A stretch of DNA of 64,000 nt from Mycobacterium sp. (lineage in GTDB: Bacteria > Actinomycetota > Actinomycetes > Mycobacteriales > Mycobacteriaceae). Location of the stretch: NCBI GenBank assembly GCA_003987775.1, contig RXJD01000066.1:62001-126000 (forward strand), given 5' to 3'. The translations under genes were made by a program, and so were the position numbers. Positions 36,565 to 48,940 of the stretch are shown here, piece after piece; positions within the stretch are counted from its first letter, which is position 1, and each line of letters begins with the position of its first letter. A model generated the notes under the pieces. It ran no database searches, was not told where the DNA came from, and worked only from the letters and a program-made list of their open reading frames with translations.

Positions 36565-37706
36565 CCTTCAACGCGGACGAACTGGAAGACGGCGCCTGCG
36601 CCGCAACAGGTTTGGACGACTTCGGCTCGCCCTACTACCGGGAGGGGCTGGAACGCATCGTCGACGCCCTGAACACCGAGGCCGATCTCAACGAGATGGG
36701 TCGCGTCATTCAGCATGCGACCATCAGCAACGCCCTGATCCAGCGCCTCAAGGTTGAGGACACCTACGCCCGGCATCCCGAGATCGATGGTGAGGAGGTC
36801 GACGGGCCGGTGTTCGTCATCGGGTTGCCCCGCACCGGAACCACCGCGCTGAGCCAACTCGTGGCGGCCGATCCACAATTCCGGTCGTTGCGGATGTGGG
36901 AATCGCAGGCCCCTACCCCACCGCCGGAATCGGCTACCCAACACGAAGATCCGCGGATCGCACAGGCCGAGGCCGGGCTGAGAATGCTCGACGACATGTT
37001 CCCGCTGATGAAGACGCTCTACAACTCCGAAGCCACGGCACCCACCGAGTGCCAGGACCTGATGGGGATGAGTTTTCGCACCTTCCACTTCGACGGAGCC
37101 GTGCGTGCGCCGGCCTATCTGGCGTGGCTGATGGACTGCGACATGCGCGAGACCTACATCTTCCACCGCCGAGTGCTCAAGTTGCTGCAGTGGCATTGCC
37201 CGCCGAACCTGTGGCACCTCAAGACACCAGTGCACATGTTCGCCCTCGACGCGCTGATCGAGGCGTACCCGAATGCGAAATTCCTATGGAGCCATCGTGA
37301 TCCGGCGAAGGTGATGGGGTCGGTATGCAGTCTGATCCACTACGTCCGCAGTTGGAGCAGTGACCGCGACGACGCCCATGAACTCGGTATTGAACAGGTC
37401 GAGAGCTGGGCCGAAGCCGTCCGCCGCGCCATGGATTTTCGCCGGCGGGTGGGTGACGACAGATTCGTGGATGTGTCGTTCGCAGACCTGCAGACGAACC
37501 CGGTTGCGACCCTCCAAAACAGTTACCAATCCTTGGGTTTGACCTTCAGCGAGGCCTCACTTGCGGCGGTACAGCACTGGGCCCGCGAGCACCGGCCCGG
37601 CTCCCGCGGTGCTCACGACTACGACCTGACCGATTACGGCCTGACGCCCGAAGGCGTTCGGGAGCGGTTCGCCGACTACCTGGCCACCTACGATGCCACC
37701 GCGTGA
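36561..37706 (+). CDS. Sulfotransferase family protein
   Basis: A 381-residue protein of the mycobacterial sulfotransferase family, which would transfer sulfate from PAPS to a lipid or other acceptor. The 5'-phosphosulfate loop is VFVIGLPRTGTTALSQL (residues 84-100). The 3'-phosphate region is KFLWSHRDPAKVMGSVCSL (about residues 240-258). HLKTPVHMFALDAL lies between them. ATG 36561 overlaps the previous stop by 4 nt and precedes the conserved YYREGLERIVDAL. The acceptor is unknown. The end overlaps the TetR gene by 14 nt. Related mycobacterial genes are Stf-like, but no specific orthology is claimed. Confidence 0.85.
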   Translation: MTFNADELEDGACAATGLDDFGSPYYREGLERIVDALNTEADLNEMGRVIQHATISNALIQRLKVEDTYARHPEIDGEEVDGPVFVIGLPRTGTTALSQLVAADPQFRSLRMWESQAPTPPPESATQHEDPRIAQAEAGLRMLDDMFPLMKTLYNSEATAPTECQDLMGMSFRTFHFDGAVRAPAYLAWLMDCDMRETYIFHRRVLKLLQWHCPPNLWHLKTPVHMFALDALIEAYPNAKFLWSHRDPAKVMGSVCSLIHYVRSWSSDRDDAHELGIEQVESWAEAVRRAMDFRRRVGDDRFVDVSFADLQTNPVATLQNSYQSLGLTFSEASLAAVQHWAREHRPGSRGAHDYDLTDYGLTPEGVRERFADYLATYDATA

Positions 37707-38331
37707 ACAGGTGGCGGCGCCCCGAACACGGCGGCGCGACAAGCTGCCTCCGGACCCCGGGGTACGTCGCGAGATTCTGAGCGCGGCGTCAACGGCCCTG
37801 CGCGAGGACGGGGTCGGCGGTCTGAGCATCGCCGCCGTATTGCAACGGGCAGGATTGAGTACCCGCGCGTTTTATCGGCATTTCGGTTCCAAGGACGAAC
37901 TGGTGGCCGCGGTGTTCCTGGACTCGGCGCGGGCCGAGGCGCAGCGGCTCAGCGACCGGATGGACCAAGCCGCAACGGAAGTCGATGCCGTGGTGGCCTG
38001 GATCGACGGACGCCTGGATCTGGCGTTCGACGACACGGTGCGCACCGACCTGCGGCGGCTGTCGTTGGAGGCGCAATCCCAGACATCGGCCGCACCGCAT
38101 CTCATCGAATCGGCTTATGCCGAGATGTTGCTGCCACTGGGTGAGGCGATCGAGCGCGGCCTGCGGCGCGGGGTGTTCCGCGGCGTCGAACCGGGGTCCT
38201 GCGCACGGTTCATCCACGGCGTGGTGTGGGCGGGGATCGACCGGTACTGGACGGCCGGCGACTGCACGCCGGGCGACCTTCGCGAACGCATTGTGCGGTT
38301 CTGTCTGGGCGGGCTGGGTGTGGACCTCTGA
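37693..38331 (+). CDS. TetR family transcriptional regulator
   Basis: A 212-residue regulator. The N-terminal helix-turn-helix is seen at about residues 25-70 (VRREILSAASTALREDG, LSIAAVLQRAGLSTRAFYRHFGSKDEL), preceded by a basic tail. The C-terminal ligand domain is helical (DLRRLSLEAQSQTSAAPHL, ERGLRRGVFRGVEPGS). It probably represses the operon in which it lies, acting at the palindrome near 35324-35350. ATG 37693 overlaps the sulfotransferase gene by 14 nt. The inducing ligand is unknown, perhaps an acyl-CoA or steroid-like compound handled by the neighbours. Confidence 0.9.
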   Translation: MPPREQVAAPRTRRRDKLPPDPGVRREILSAASTALREDGVGGLSIAAVLQRAGLSTRAFYRHFGSKDELVAAVFLDSARAEAQRLSDRMDQAATEVDAVVAWIDGRLDLAFDDTVRTDLRRLSLEAQSQTSAAPHLIESAYAEMLLPLGEAIERGLRRGVFRGVEPGSCARFIHGVVWAGIDRYWTAGDCTPGDLRERIVRFCLGGLGVDL

Positions 38332-38346
38332 CAAAGGAGTCTTTTC

Positions 38347-39150
38347 ATGGATCTGGGATTTGCGGGATCGACCGCAGTGGTCACGGGCGGCAGCAAAGGG
38401 ATGGGGCTGGCCATCGCCGAGACGCTTGCGGCCGAAGGGGCCAGCGTGGCCGTGATGGCACGAGGGCGAGATGCCCTCGACGCCGCCGTGGCGTCACTAC
38501 TGTCGGCGGGTGCGCCGGACGCCGTGGCGATCAGTGTGGACATGAACGACGCCGAGTCCATCACAGCCGGCTTCGCCGCCGTCGCCGAGCGATGGGGTCG
38601 CCTCAACTGCGTGGTGCACACCATCGGACCGGGCGACGGCTATTTCGAGCAGATGGATGACACGGATTGGGAAGCGGCGTTTTCCTTGGGCACGATGTCG
38701 GCGGTGCGCTCGATCCGCGCCGCGCTGCCGCTGTTGCGGTCGGCGGACTGGGCCCGCATCGTCACTTTGGCGGCGCACTCCATCCAACGGCAGAGCCCAC
38801 GGCTGGTGGCCTACACCGCATCGAAGGCGGCGCTGGCCAGCATCACCAAGAACTTGTCGAAAAGCCTTGCCAAAGACGGCATTCTGGTCAACTGCGTGTG
38901 CCCCGGAACGATCGTGACAGCCAGCTTCACCGAAAACCTCAGGGACATTCTCGCCGCCGACGGCCTCGATGCGACCAACCCGTGGGATGTGATGACCTGG
39001 ATCGACAGGAACTTCCATCACCCCTGCGACCTCGGACGCGCGGGGCTGCCCGAGGAGATCGCCTCGATCACCGCGTATCTGGCGTCCCGGCGCAACGGGT
39101 ACGTGACCGGCGCTACGGTGAACGTGGACGGCGGCTCCGATTTCGTCTAG
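38347..39150 (+). CDS. Short-chain dehydrogenase/reductase
   Basis: A 267-residue classical SDR. It has the NAD(P) motif VTGGSKGMGLAIAETL (residues about 12-27), ARGRDAL (suggesting NADP), the catalytic Ser in LAAHSIQRQ, and the YxxxK in VAYTASKAAL. The C-terminus VTGATVNVDGGSDFV is the usual SDR end. It starts 15 nt after the TetR gene with AAAGGAG at good spacing, so it belongs to the same transcript. It probably oxidises or reduces an alcohol/ketone in the same pathway as the sulfotransferase and DUF1214 protein. The substrate is unknown. Confidence 0.88.
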   Translation: MDLGFAGSTAVVTGGSKGMGLAIAETLAAEGASVAVMARGRDALDAAVASLLSAGAPDAVAISVDMNDAESITAGFAAVAERWGRLNCVVHTIGPGDGYFEQMDDTDWEAAFSLGTMSAVRSIRAALPLLRSADWARIVTLAAHSIQRQSPRLVAYTASKAALASITKNLSKSLAKDGILVNCVCPGTIVTASFTENLRDILAADGLDATNPWDVMTWIDRNFHHPCDLGRAGLPEEIASITAYLASRRNGYVTGATVNVDGGSDFV

Positions 39151-39412
39151 ACGATAAGCCCCAATCGGGGGTACTTGTCACATTCCCCGGAACTTTTTGT
39201 TCAGTCACAGCGACTTCTACCGTGTGACGGATTGCTCTCAGGTACCGACGCAGGTGGCGGCGTGTTTTGGCGACGCGCCGGATGCCGACTCGGGCTTGCT
39301 GGCTGAGCAGTCCAGCGCGTGAGTCAGGGGTCAACGAATCTGCCTCTGGCGTTCGCTTTTTCAGGTCCCGCAACAGGCGAGACGCACACCAGTTCTTCAT
39401 GGAGGAAATCAA

Positions 39413-41404
39413 GTGTCGTATGTGATGGCAGCGCCCGAGTTGATGTCTTTCGCGGCAACGGATCTCACCCAGCTGGGTTCGAAGATCAGCGCGGCCGGCG
39501 CGGCGGCCCAACAGGCTACGACATCGGTGCTCGCGGCTGCCGCCGACGAGGTGTCGTCGGCGATAGCGTCGTTGTTCTCCGGGCACGGCCTTGAGTTCCA
39601 AGCCGCCAGCACTCAGGCCGCGATGTTCCGGGACCGATTGGCCCAGCTACTGGATATCGCCGGCGGACATTACGCTGCCGCCGAGGCGTCAGGCGCTTCC
39701 ATGCTGCAGGCCATGAACTTCACGAACTTTGGCCTGCTGGGCCTGGGCAATGTCGGCGACCTCAACCTCGGCAGCGGCAACACCGGCAGCTTCAACTTCG
39801 GTGATGGCAACCTGGGCGGCGGCAATATCGGCAGTGGCAATCTGGGCAGCAACAACCTGGGCTTCGGCAACCTGGGCGGCTACAACTTCGGCCTGGGCAA
39901 CGCGGGCTTCCTCAATGTCGGCCTGGGCAACGGGAGCCTGGAGCAAGCGGCTCTGGAAAACAAAATCTCGTCGATCAATTTCGGTAGCGCGAATCTCGGT
40001 ACCTACAACTTCGGTGACGCCAACATCGGAAACACCAACTTCGGCCTCGGGAACCTCGGTGACGGCAACGTCGGCTTCGGCAACAGCGGCCTGAACAATG
40101 TCGGCTTCGGCAACAACGGGATCGGGAACATCGGGATCGGCCTGAGCGGCACCAATCAGATCGGCATCGGCGGGTTGAACTGGAGCGGCAGCACTGGTTG
40201 GAACATCGGACTGGCCAACAGCGGCAACTTCAACTTCGGCTTCGCCAACACCGGTGACAGCAACTGGGGGCTCGCCAACACCGGAAGCCACAACATCGGG
40301 ATCGGGCTGACCGGTGACAATCAGATCGGCTTCGGCGGGTTCAATTCGGGAACGGGCACGTCCGGCTTGTTCAACTCCGGCACCAACAACACTGGATTCT
40401 TCAACTCCGGCGGCAATGGCCTCGGCAACGGAGGCAACTGGGGTCTGTTCAACTCCGGCACAGCCAATTCCGGGGTATTCAACGGGGGCAGCTTCGAAAC
40501 GGGACTGTTCAACGCCGGCGATCACGACACCGGCTTATTCAACGCGGGGAGCTACAACACCGGAGTGCTGAATACCGGCTCGTTCAGCTTCGGTGCCCTC
40601 AACGCCGGTCAGGGCAACATGGGCCTGCTCAACCCGGGCACCGGCAACGTCGGCATCGAGAACTCGGGCACGTTCAACTCCGGCTTCGCCAATGCGGGCT
40701 ACACCAACTTCGGGCTCTACAATTCCGGCTACTCCAATATGGGGGCATTCGACTCGGGCTTCGGCAACGCGGGAGCGTTCAACTCCGGCGGCGTCAACCT
40801 CAATACGCTCACTGTCGGCGGCGGCAATGTCGGGTTCTTCAACTCGGGCTCCCTCAACACCGGCTTCTCGAATTCAGGGGATCTCAACACCGGATTCTGG
40901 AATGGCGGCAGTGTCAATACCGGTTTCGGCAACGCGCTCACTCAGCCCGGCACCGTCTCGGGCATCGGCAACGCAGGCGACCACATCTCGGGCTTCTACA
41001 ACATCGGCAGTTACAACGCCGGCTACGGCAACACAGGCGAGTACAACTACGGGTTCGAGAACAAGGGGAACGGTCAGGGCGGCTCCATGATGCTGACCCC
41101 GGACCTGTCGCCGAACGTCGGATTCTTCAACACGGGCACCAACGGGGTGGGCTTTTTCAACACCGGCCAGTACAACGTGGGCATTTTGAACTCAGGCTTC
41201 AGCGACGTCGGATATGGCAACGCGGGGACGGTCAACACCGGATTCCAGAACACCGGCAACTACAACGTCGGCTATGCAAACTCCGGCACCTGGAACTCGG
41301 GCTACCGGAACTCCGGCGACTACGACTCGGGCATCTCCAACGCCGGCAACAACACCTCAGGTGGCTACAACAGCAGCGACCACACCTCGGGGTTCTTCAG
41401 CTGA
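39413..41404 (+). CDS. PE protein with MPTR-type (NxGxGNxG) repeat tail
   Basis: A 663-residue chimeric-looking protein. Residues 1-100 are a PE domain (MSYVMAAPELMSFAATDL, ADEVSSAIASLFSGHG). From about residue 100 to the end come pentapeptide-type repeats (NLGSGNTGSFNFGDGN, FNSGTNNTGFFNSGG), the major polymorphic tandem repeats normally carried by PPE proteins. There is no PPE domain. The GTG at 39413 is chosen because GGAGGAA lies at 39401-39407 and PE proteins begin MSxV. It is probably exported by a type VII system to the cell envelope. The upstream 262 nt contain no recognised gene. It converges on cobN 19 nt downstream. Confidence 0.9.
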   Translation: MSYVMAAPELMSFAATDLTQLGSKISAAGAAAQQATTSVLAAAADEVSSAIASLFSGHGLEFQAASTQAAMFRDRLAQLLDIAGGHYAAAEASGASMLQAMNFTNFGLLGLGNVGDLNLGSGNTGSFNFGDGNLGGGNIGSGNLGSNNLGFGNLGGYNFGLGNAGFLNVGLGNGSLEQAALENKISSINFGSANLGTYNFGDANIGNTNFGLGNLGDGNVGFGNSGLNNVGFGNNGIGNIGIGLSGTNQIGIGGLNWSGSTGWNIGLANSGNFNFGFANTGDSNWGLANTGSHNIGIGLTGDNQIGFGGFNSGTGTSGLFNSGTNNTGFFNSGGNGLGNGGNWGLFNSGTANSGVFNGGSFETGLFNAGDHDTGLFNAGSYNTGVLNTGSFSFGALNAGQGNMGLLNPGTGNVGIENSGTFNSGFANAGYTNFGLYNSGYSNMGAFDSGFGNAGAFNSGGVNLNTLTVGGGNVGFFNSGSLNTGFSNSGDLNTGFWNGGSVNTGFGNALTQPGTVSGIGNAGDHISGFYNIGSYNAGYGNTGEYNYGFENKGNGQGGSMMLTPDLSPNVGFFNTGTNGVGFFNTGQYNVGILNSGFSDVGYGNAGTVNTGFQNTGNYNVGYANSGTWNSGYRNSGDYDSGISNAGNNTSGGYNSSDHTSGFFS

Positions 41405-41423
41405 TTGACTTTGCGCGAGCGAG

Positions 41424-45008
<3,585 letters not shown>

Positions 45009-45064
45009 TCATTATTCGTACAGCAGCGACGCAGACCCGACGAATCGGCACGTAAGGTTCCGGT

Positions 45065-45265
45065 ATGAACAGGGGCTTCATCGTCACCTTCGGGGTCGGG
45101 TTGATCATCGCGCTGTTCGGTCTGATCTGGGCCCTGCAGGGATTCGGAGTGCTCGGTGGCAGCCCGATGAGCAACACGACCACCTGGTCCGTCATCGGCC
45201 CGATCACCGCACTGGTCGGCGTTGCGATCGCGGTGTTCAGCTGGCGGAAACTGTCAGCCAAGTAG
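45065..45265 (+). CDS. Small two-helix membrane protein
   Basis: A 66-residue hydrophobic protein with two predicted membrane helices (residues about 5-28 and 40-60) and a basic end (SWRKLSAK). The motif MNRGFIVTFGVGLIIALFG is typical of a small actinobacterial membrane-protein group without known function. It is divergent from cobN and converges with the sulfite-oxidase-like gene 3 nt downstream. A link to cobalt handling is possible only from position. Confidence 0.6.
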   Translation: MNRGFIVTFGVGLIIALFGLIWALQGFGVLGGSPMSNTTTWSVIGPITALVGVAIAVFSWRKLSAK

Positions 45266-45268
45266 GCC

Positions 45269-46810
45269 TTACTTCCCTGTCACGGAGAAGCTCACGGTGT
45301 GCCAGCCGGTCGCACCGTCTGGAACGGGATCAGCCCGCTGCTCGGTTTGGACAGCGCCGGTGTTGTCGATCGCCCGCACGGTAATGGTCTGCTTGCCAGG
45401 GCTTTTCGCCTGCCACGGGAAGCTCCACAACCGCCAGGTCTGGTTGGAATAGCTCGCGCCCAATTCAGCGGGCTGCCACTCCCCCTCACCGATGCGGACC
45501 TCGACGGCACGCACGCCACGATTCTGCGCCCAGGCGACGCCGCCGAACACGACCGGACCGGGTGGCACCTGCTGACCGCTGCGTGGGACGTCGATTCGCG
45601 ACTCGGTTTTGACGGGCGCCTGCGCCGCCCAGCCCTGCCGTGTCCAGTAGGCCTTTGCCTTGTCGAACCGCGTCAACTCCAGGTCGACGACCCATTTGGT
45701 CGCCGACACGTAGCCATAGAGTCCGGGCACCACCAGGCGGGCCGGATAGCCGTGTTCGACCGGCAGAGGCTGGCCGTTTAGGCCGACCGCCAGCAGCGCG
45801 TCCCGGCCATCGGTGAGGGCCTGCACCGGCGTGCCTGCGGTGAAGCCGTCGATCGACGTCGACAGCACCATGTCGGCGTCCTGGTGCACACCCGCCGCTG
45901 CCAGCAGATCAGCCACCCGATAGCCCGTCCAGATTCCGGTCGAAATCAGTTTTCCGCCAACGGGGTTCGACACACAGGTCAGTGTGGCCACCGTTTCGAC
46001 CAAGTCGAAGCGGGTGAGATCGTCGAAGCTGTAACTGGTTTCGCGATCCACCATGCCGTGGATGCGCAGCCGCCAGTCGCCGTGGCTGAGCTGGGGAACA
46101 CTGAGCGCGGTGTCGATCCGGTAGAACTCGGTGCTGGGTGTGATGAAACGCGGTAGCGCAACGCCTTTCGGTTGCACGTCCGGACGGATCGGCGGCGCCG
46201 ACGATTTCGGCGGCGGCAGAACGAATGTCTTGCGGTCAGCTGCCACCGAATGCGCCAGTCGCGCGATGACGCCACCCGCGACGCCGCTGACGACTCCCAG
46301 TCCGAGCACGCTGAGAACCATCAGCTTGCGCCGGCCGGCGTCGGCCTCGTCGCTGCTGTCGTCCGGGCAGTTCACGTCGGGCTGGATCCGGCGAACAAGC
46401 ACCCGCAGCGTCGCCACACCGCAGGCGGCGCCGGCGATGGTGGGGATCGTGTCGATCGCTGTGGCACCCGGCCGGGACAGCACGGCAATACATCCGACAA
46501 CACCCGCCGCGGCAATCACCGCGCTGCCGAGCGGGCGGCGGCGCGTCTCGAAGGTCCCCGCTATCGCTGCCAAGGTCGCGATCACCACGAGCACCGCGAC
46601 GGCCAGGAAGGGCTTGTCCAGCGTGCCGAGGGTCTGGATCGCCCACTCTTTGACCGGTCCCGGTGTCAGGTCGACGACTGCCGATCCGACGGCGGTACGC
46701 GCGTCGGCGCGCCCACCGAACGGGATGCTGACCAGCTGAGCCACCCCGAGTGCGACGGCCGCGGCGGCGACACCGACAAGCATCTTCTCGTTCGACGGGG
46801 TGGCAGCCAT
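45269..46810 (-). CDS. Membrane-anchored molybdopterin-dependent oxidoreductase (sulfite oxidase fold)
   Basis: A 513-residue protein. The N-terminal 190 residues hold about five membrane helices and are followed by a periplasmic molybdopterin domain of the sulfite oxidase family. The molybdenum-ligand Cys is in VETVATLTCVSNPVGG. Other marks are STGIWTGYRVADLL, HGYPARLVVPGLYG and, in the C-terminal dimer domain, WAQNRGVRAVEVRIGEGEW. The substrate and redox partner are unknown. M. tuberculosis has a similar membrane protein (Rv0218) elsewhere. ATG 46810 gives a short N-tail before the first helix. Confidence 0.85.
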   Translation of the reverse strand: MAATPSNEKMLVGVAAAAVALGVAQLVSIPFGGRADARTAVGSAVVDLTPGPVKEWAIQTLGTLDKPFLAVAVLVVIATLAAIAGTFETRRRPLGSAVIAAAGVVGCIAVLSRPGATAIDTIPTIAGAACGVATLRVLVRRIQPDVNCPDDSSDEADAGRRKLMVLSVLGLGVVSGVAGGVIARLAHSVAADRKTFVLPPPKSSAPPIRPDVQPKGVALPRFITPSTEFYRIDTALSVPQLSHGDWRLRIHGMVDRETSYSFDDLTRFDLVETVATLTCVSNPVGGKLISTGIWTGYRVADLLAAAGVHQDADMVLSTSIDGFTAGTPVQALTDGRDALLAVGLNGQPLPVEHGYPARLVVPGLYGYVSATKWVVDLELTRFDKAKAYWTRQGWAAQAPVKTESRIDVPRSGQQVPPGPVVFGGVAWAQNRGVRAVEVRIGEGEWQPAELGASYSNQTWRLWSFPWQAKSPGKQTITVRAIDNTGAVQTEQRADPVPDGATGWHTVSFSVTGK

Positions 46811-47016
46811 CGGAGCAACTTTACCCGCGTTTCGCGAGACCGCTGTAAACCTTTGTCGCGCAACAGAACAAGCGATTACTGCCGATCCCGCCGGCGGGCC
46901 GGCTCAGGACCGGCGACATTTTGTCTCCAACACCGGGACAGCGGGCCGGAGCCGGCGTAGTCTCCACATTCATCCGAACCACCGGTGCGTCAATGACGAC
47001 GTGAAGGAGGATGGCG

Positions 47017-47170
47017 ATGTCGCAACTATGGGCGGTCCCGGAATTGCTGACTTCCACCGCGACGGATCTCGCCGGAATCGGATCGGCGCTCGACCGCCGC
47101 GGACGAAACCTCTGCCGCGATCACGTCGGTGTTCAGTCCGAACGCCCAGGTGGGTAGCGTGAGGCGATGA
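47017..47170 (+). pseudogene. PE gene remnant (internal deletion and frameshift)
   Basis: A good ribosome binding site (AAGGAGG, 47004-47010) precedes ATG 47017. The frame reads MSQLWAVPELLTSTATDLAG, the start of a PE domain, then breaks at GSALDRRGRN and stops at 47157. In the +1 frame from 47096 the sequence reads AADETSAAITSVFS, the normal PE motif about 20 residues further on, and stops at 47170. So roughly 17-20 codons are missing and the frame is shifted. It ends over the start of the next SDR gene. Confidence 0.8.
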
Positions 47171-47994
47171 CATCCTCGGTTGCCGGCAAAGTCGTCGCTA
47201 TCACCGGAGGCGCTCGCGGAATCGGCCTGGCCATCGCGACCGCCCTGCACAGCTCGGGCGCCAAAGTCGCCATCGGCGACGTCGACGAGGCCGGCGCGAA
47301 ATCGGCGGGTGACCGACTCGGGCTGCCGCTCGCTCGGAAATTGGACGTCACCGACCGGCCGTCGTTCACCGAGTTCCTCGACACGGTGGAAGACCACCTC
47401 GGACCGCTCGACGTGGTGGTGAACAACGCCGGCCTGATCTCAGTGGGCAGCGCGGTCGAGGAGGACGACGAAGCCACCCGGCGCCTTTTCGACGTCAACG
47501 TGCACGGTGTCATCCTGGGCACCAAACTGGCGGCGCAGCGAATGCTGCCCCGGCGCCGCGGCCACGTCATCAACATCGGGTCGCTGGGCAGCGTGCTGCC
47601 CACTGAGGGCATCGCAACCTATTGCGCCACAAAGCATGCCGTGCTCGGCTACACCGACGCCGTCCGGATGGAGAATCGGGGCAGCGGCGTGCACTTCACG
47701 GTGATCATGCCGACTCTGACCAACACCGACATGGTTGCCGGCGTCGGGCATGCGAAGGGCTTCAAGAACGCCGAGCCCGAAGACGTCGCGCGCGCGGTCG
47801 TCGAGGTGATCGGAAAGCCGGAACCTCGGGTGGCCATACCCCGTTCGCTGGGGGCGACGGTGTGGGCGCAGCGCCTGATGCCGGTGGGCCTGGCCGAGGC
47901 GCTCGGGCGGGCACTGGGTACGGGCCGCGTGTTCACCAGCGACCTCAAACGCGAGCAGCACGACGTCTACACGCGGCGGACCGGTCTGTCGTGA
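47167..47994 (+). CDS. Short-chain dehydrogenase/reductase
   Basis: A 275-residue classical SDR with ITGGARGIGLAIATAL (residues about 12-27), GDVDEAGAK (Asp at the end of beta-2, suggesting NAD), NNAGLISVG, and INIGSLGSV followed by YCATKHAVLGYTDA carrying the catalytic Tyr and Lys. The C-terminal 60 residues differ from the common SDR end and resemble the mycobacterial long-chain SDR group (AQRLMPVGLAEALG). The start overlaps the PE remnant, and the stop overlaps the MpaB-like gene as GTGA. The two are therefore co-translated and may act on the same substrate. The substrate is unknown. Confidence 0.88.
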   Translation: MTSSVAGKVVAITGGARGIGLAIATALHSSGAKVAIGDVDEAGAKSAGDRLGLPLARKLDVTDRPSFTEFLDTVEDHLGPLDVVVNNAGLISVGSAVEEDDEATRRLFDVNVHGVILGTKLAAQRMLPRRRGHVINIGSLGSVLPTEGIATYCATKHAVLGYTDAVRMENRGSGVHFTVIMPTLTNTDMVAGVGHAKGFKNAEPEDVARAVVEVIGKPEPRVAIPRSLGATVWAQRLMPVGLAEALGRALGTGRVFTSDLKREQHDVYTRRTGLS

Positions 47995-48884
47995 GCCAGG
48001 GCACCCGCATCGACCTGGGCCCGAAGTCGCTGTTGTGGCGCTGGGCCGGCGACATGCGGATCGCCTTCGAAGGCGGTACGGCCGGCCTGATGCAGACGAT
48101 GCATCCCGCCATCGGGCAGGGCCTCATCGACCACTCGAACTTCTTCAGCGATCCCGTGGATCGGGTATTCCGTTCGCTCCCAGGTATTCTCGGCACCATC
48201 TATGACGGCCCCGAAGCGGACGAGACCGGACTCAAGGTGCGCGACTTTCATCGCGACATCAAAGGGAACCTGCCTGACGGGCAGCGTTACCACGCCCTGA
48301 AGCCAGAGACGTATTGGTGGGCGCACGCCACCTTCCAGGTGATGGTGCATCGACTCGCCGAGCATTGGGATGTGCACCGGCTCAGCGATGCCGAGCGTGA
48401 GCAGCTCTACCTCGAGGGCTGCGAATGGTTTCGCCGCTACGGCATGTCGGATTCGGTACTGCCGCCGACGCTCGCCGAGTTCAACCGCGAATACGAGCGA
48501 TACTGCACCGAAGCGCTGCAGCCGAACGCGGCTTCAGACTTTCTGATCGAGTTCATCCAGCGCACGGCGATCCCCGACATGAGCGCGTCACCGGATTATC
48601 CGAGCACTCCCCTGCTGAAACCGATCATGGACGCCCTGCTGCCCACCATGCCCGTGCGCACCGCGCTGGCCCCGCCGATGCGTCTGGTGATCTTCGGCGG
48701 CCTACCGCCAATCGTGCGGGAGCGGTTCGGGATCGGCTGGACCGGCGTCGACGAGACCAGCTACCGCGCATTGCGCGCGACGATCAAACAGGGGTGGCGT
48801 GCCATACCCGCGGCCTTGAAGTGGCACGACGCCGCACGTAAAGGCTGGCTGCGCGAACTGGGCAGCGTTCCACGCCGCGTCTGA
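47991..48884 (+). CDS. MpaB/DUF2236-type oxygenase-like protein
   Basis: A 297-residue protein starting at GTG 47991. It matches the oxygenase MpaB/rubber-oxygenase catalytic family (PF09995, formerly DUF2236): LMQTMHPAIGQGLIDHS, RVFRSLPGILGTIYDG, YWWAHATFQVMVHRLAE and PPTLAEFNREYERYC. Relatives bind heme b and cleave isoprenoid chains, and conserved His and Arg residues are present here. No signal peptide is seen, so a cytosolic or membrane-peripheral role is expected. Coupled to the upstream SDR by GTGA. The substrate is unknown; a terpenoid or fatty chain is plausible. Confidence 0.82.
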   Translation: MSQGTRIDLGPKSLLWRWAGDMRIAFEGGTAGLMQTMHPAIGQGLIDHSNFFSDPVDRVFRSLPGILGTIYDGPEADETGLKVRDFHRDIKGNLPDGQRYHALKPETYWWAHATFQVMVHRLAEHWDVHRLSDAEREQLYLEGCEWFRRYGMSDSVLPPTLAEFNREYERYCTEALQPNAASDFLIEFIQRTAIPDMSASPDYPSTPLLKPIMDALLPTMPVRTALAPPMRLVIFGGLPPIVRERFGIGWTGVDETSYRALRATIKQGWRAIPAALKWHDAARKGWLRELGSVPRRV

Positions 48885-48940
48885 GACTGTGTGCGTCGCA
48901 GTCCAGTCCCGGGCACGGCCGCAACGCGATGTTGCCGTGG

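Noticed and set aside
39700..41400. Tandem repeats as a possible CRISPR or satellite array
   Set aside because: The periodicity is 15 bp in frame and encodes NxGxGNxG-type pentapeptides of the PE-MPTR protein.
45009..45064. Possible cobalamin riboswitch upstream of cobN, and likewise before cobG
   Set aside because: Only 56 nt separate cobN from its divergent neighbour and about 30 nt lie between the hairpin terminator and cobG. Neither has room for a B12 aptamer, and no B12-box-like sequence was seen.
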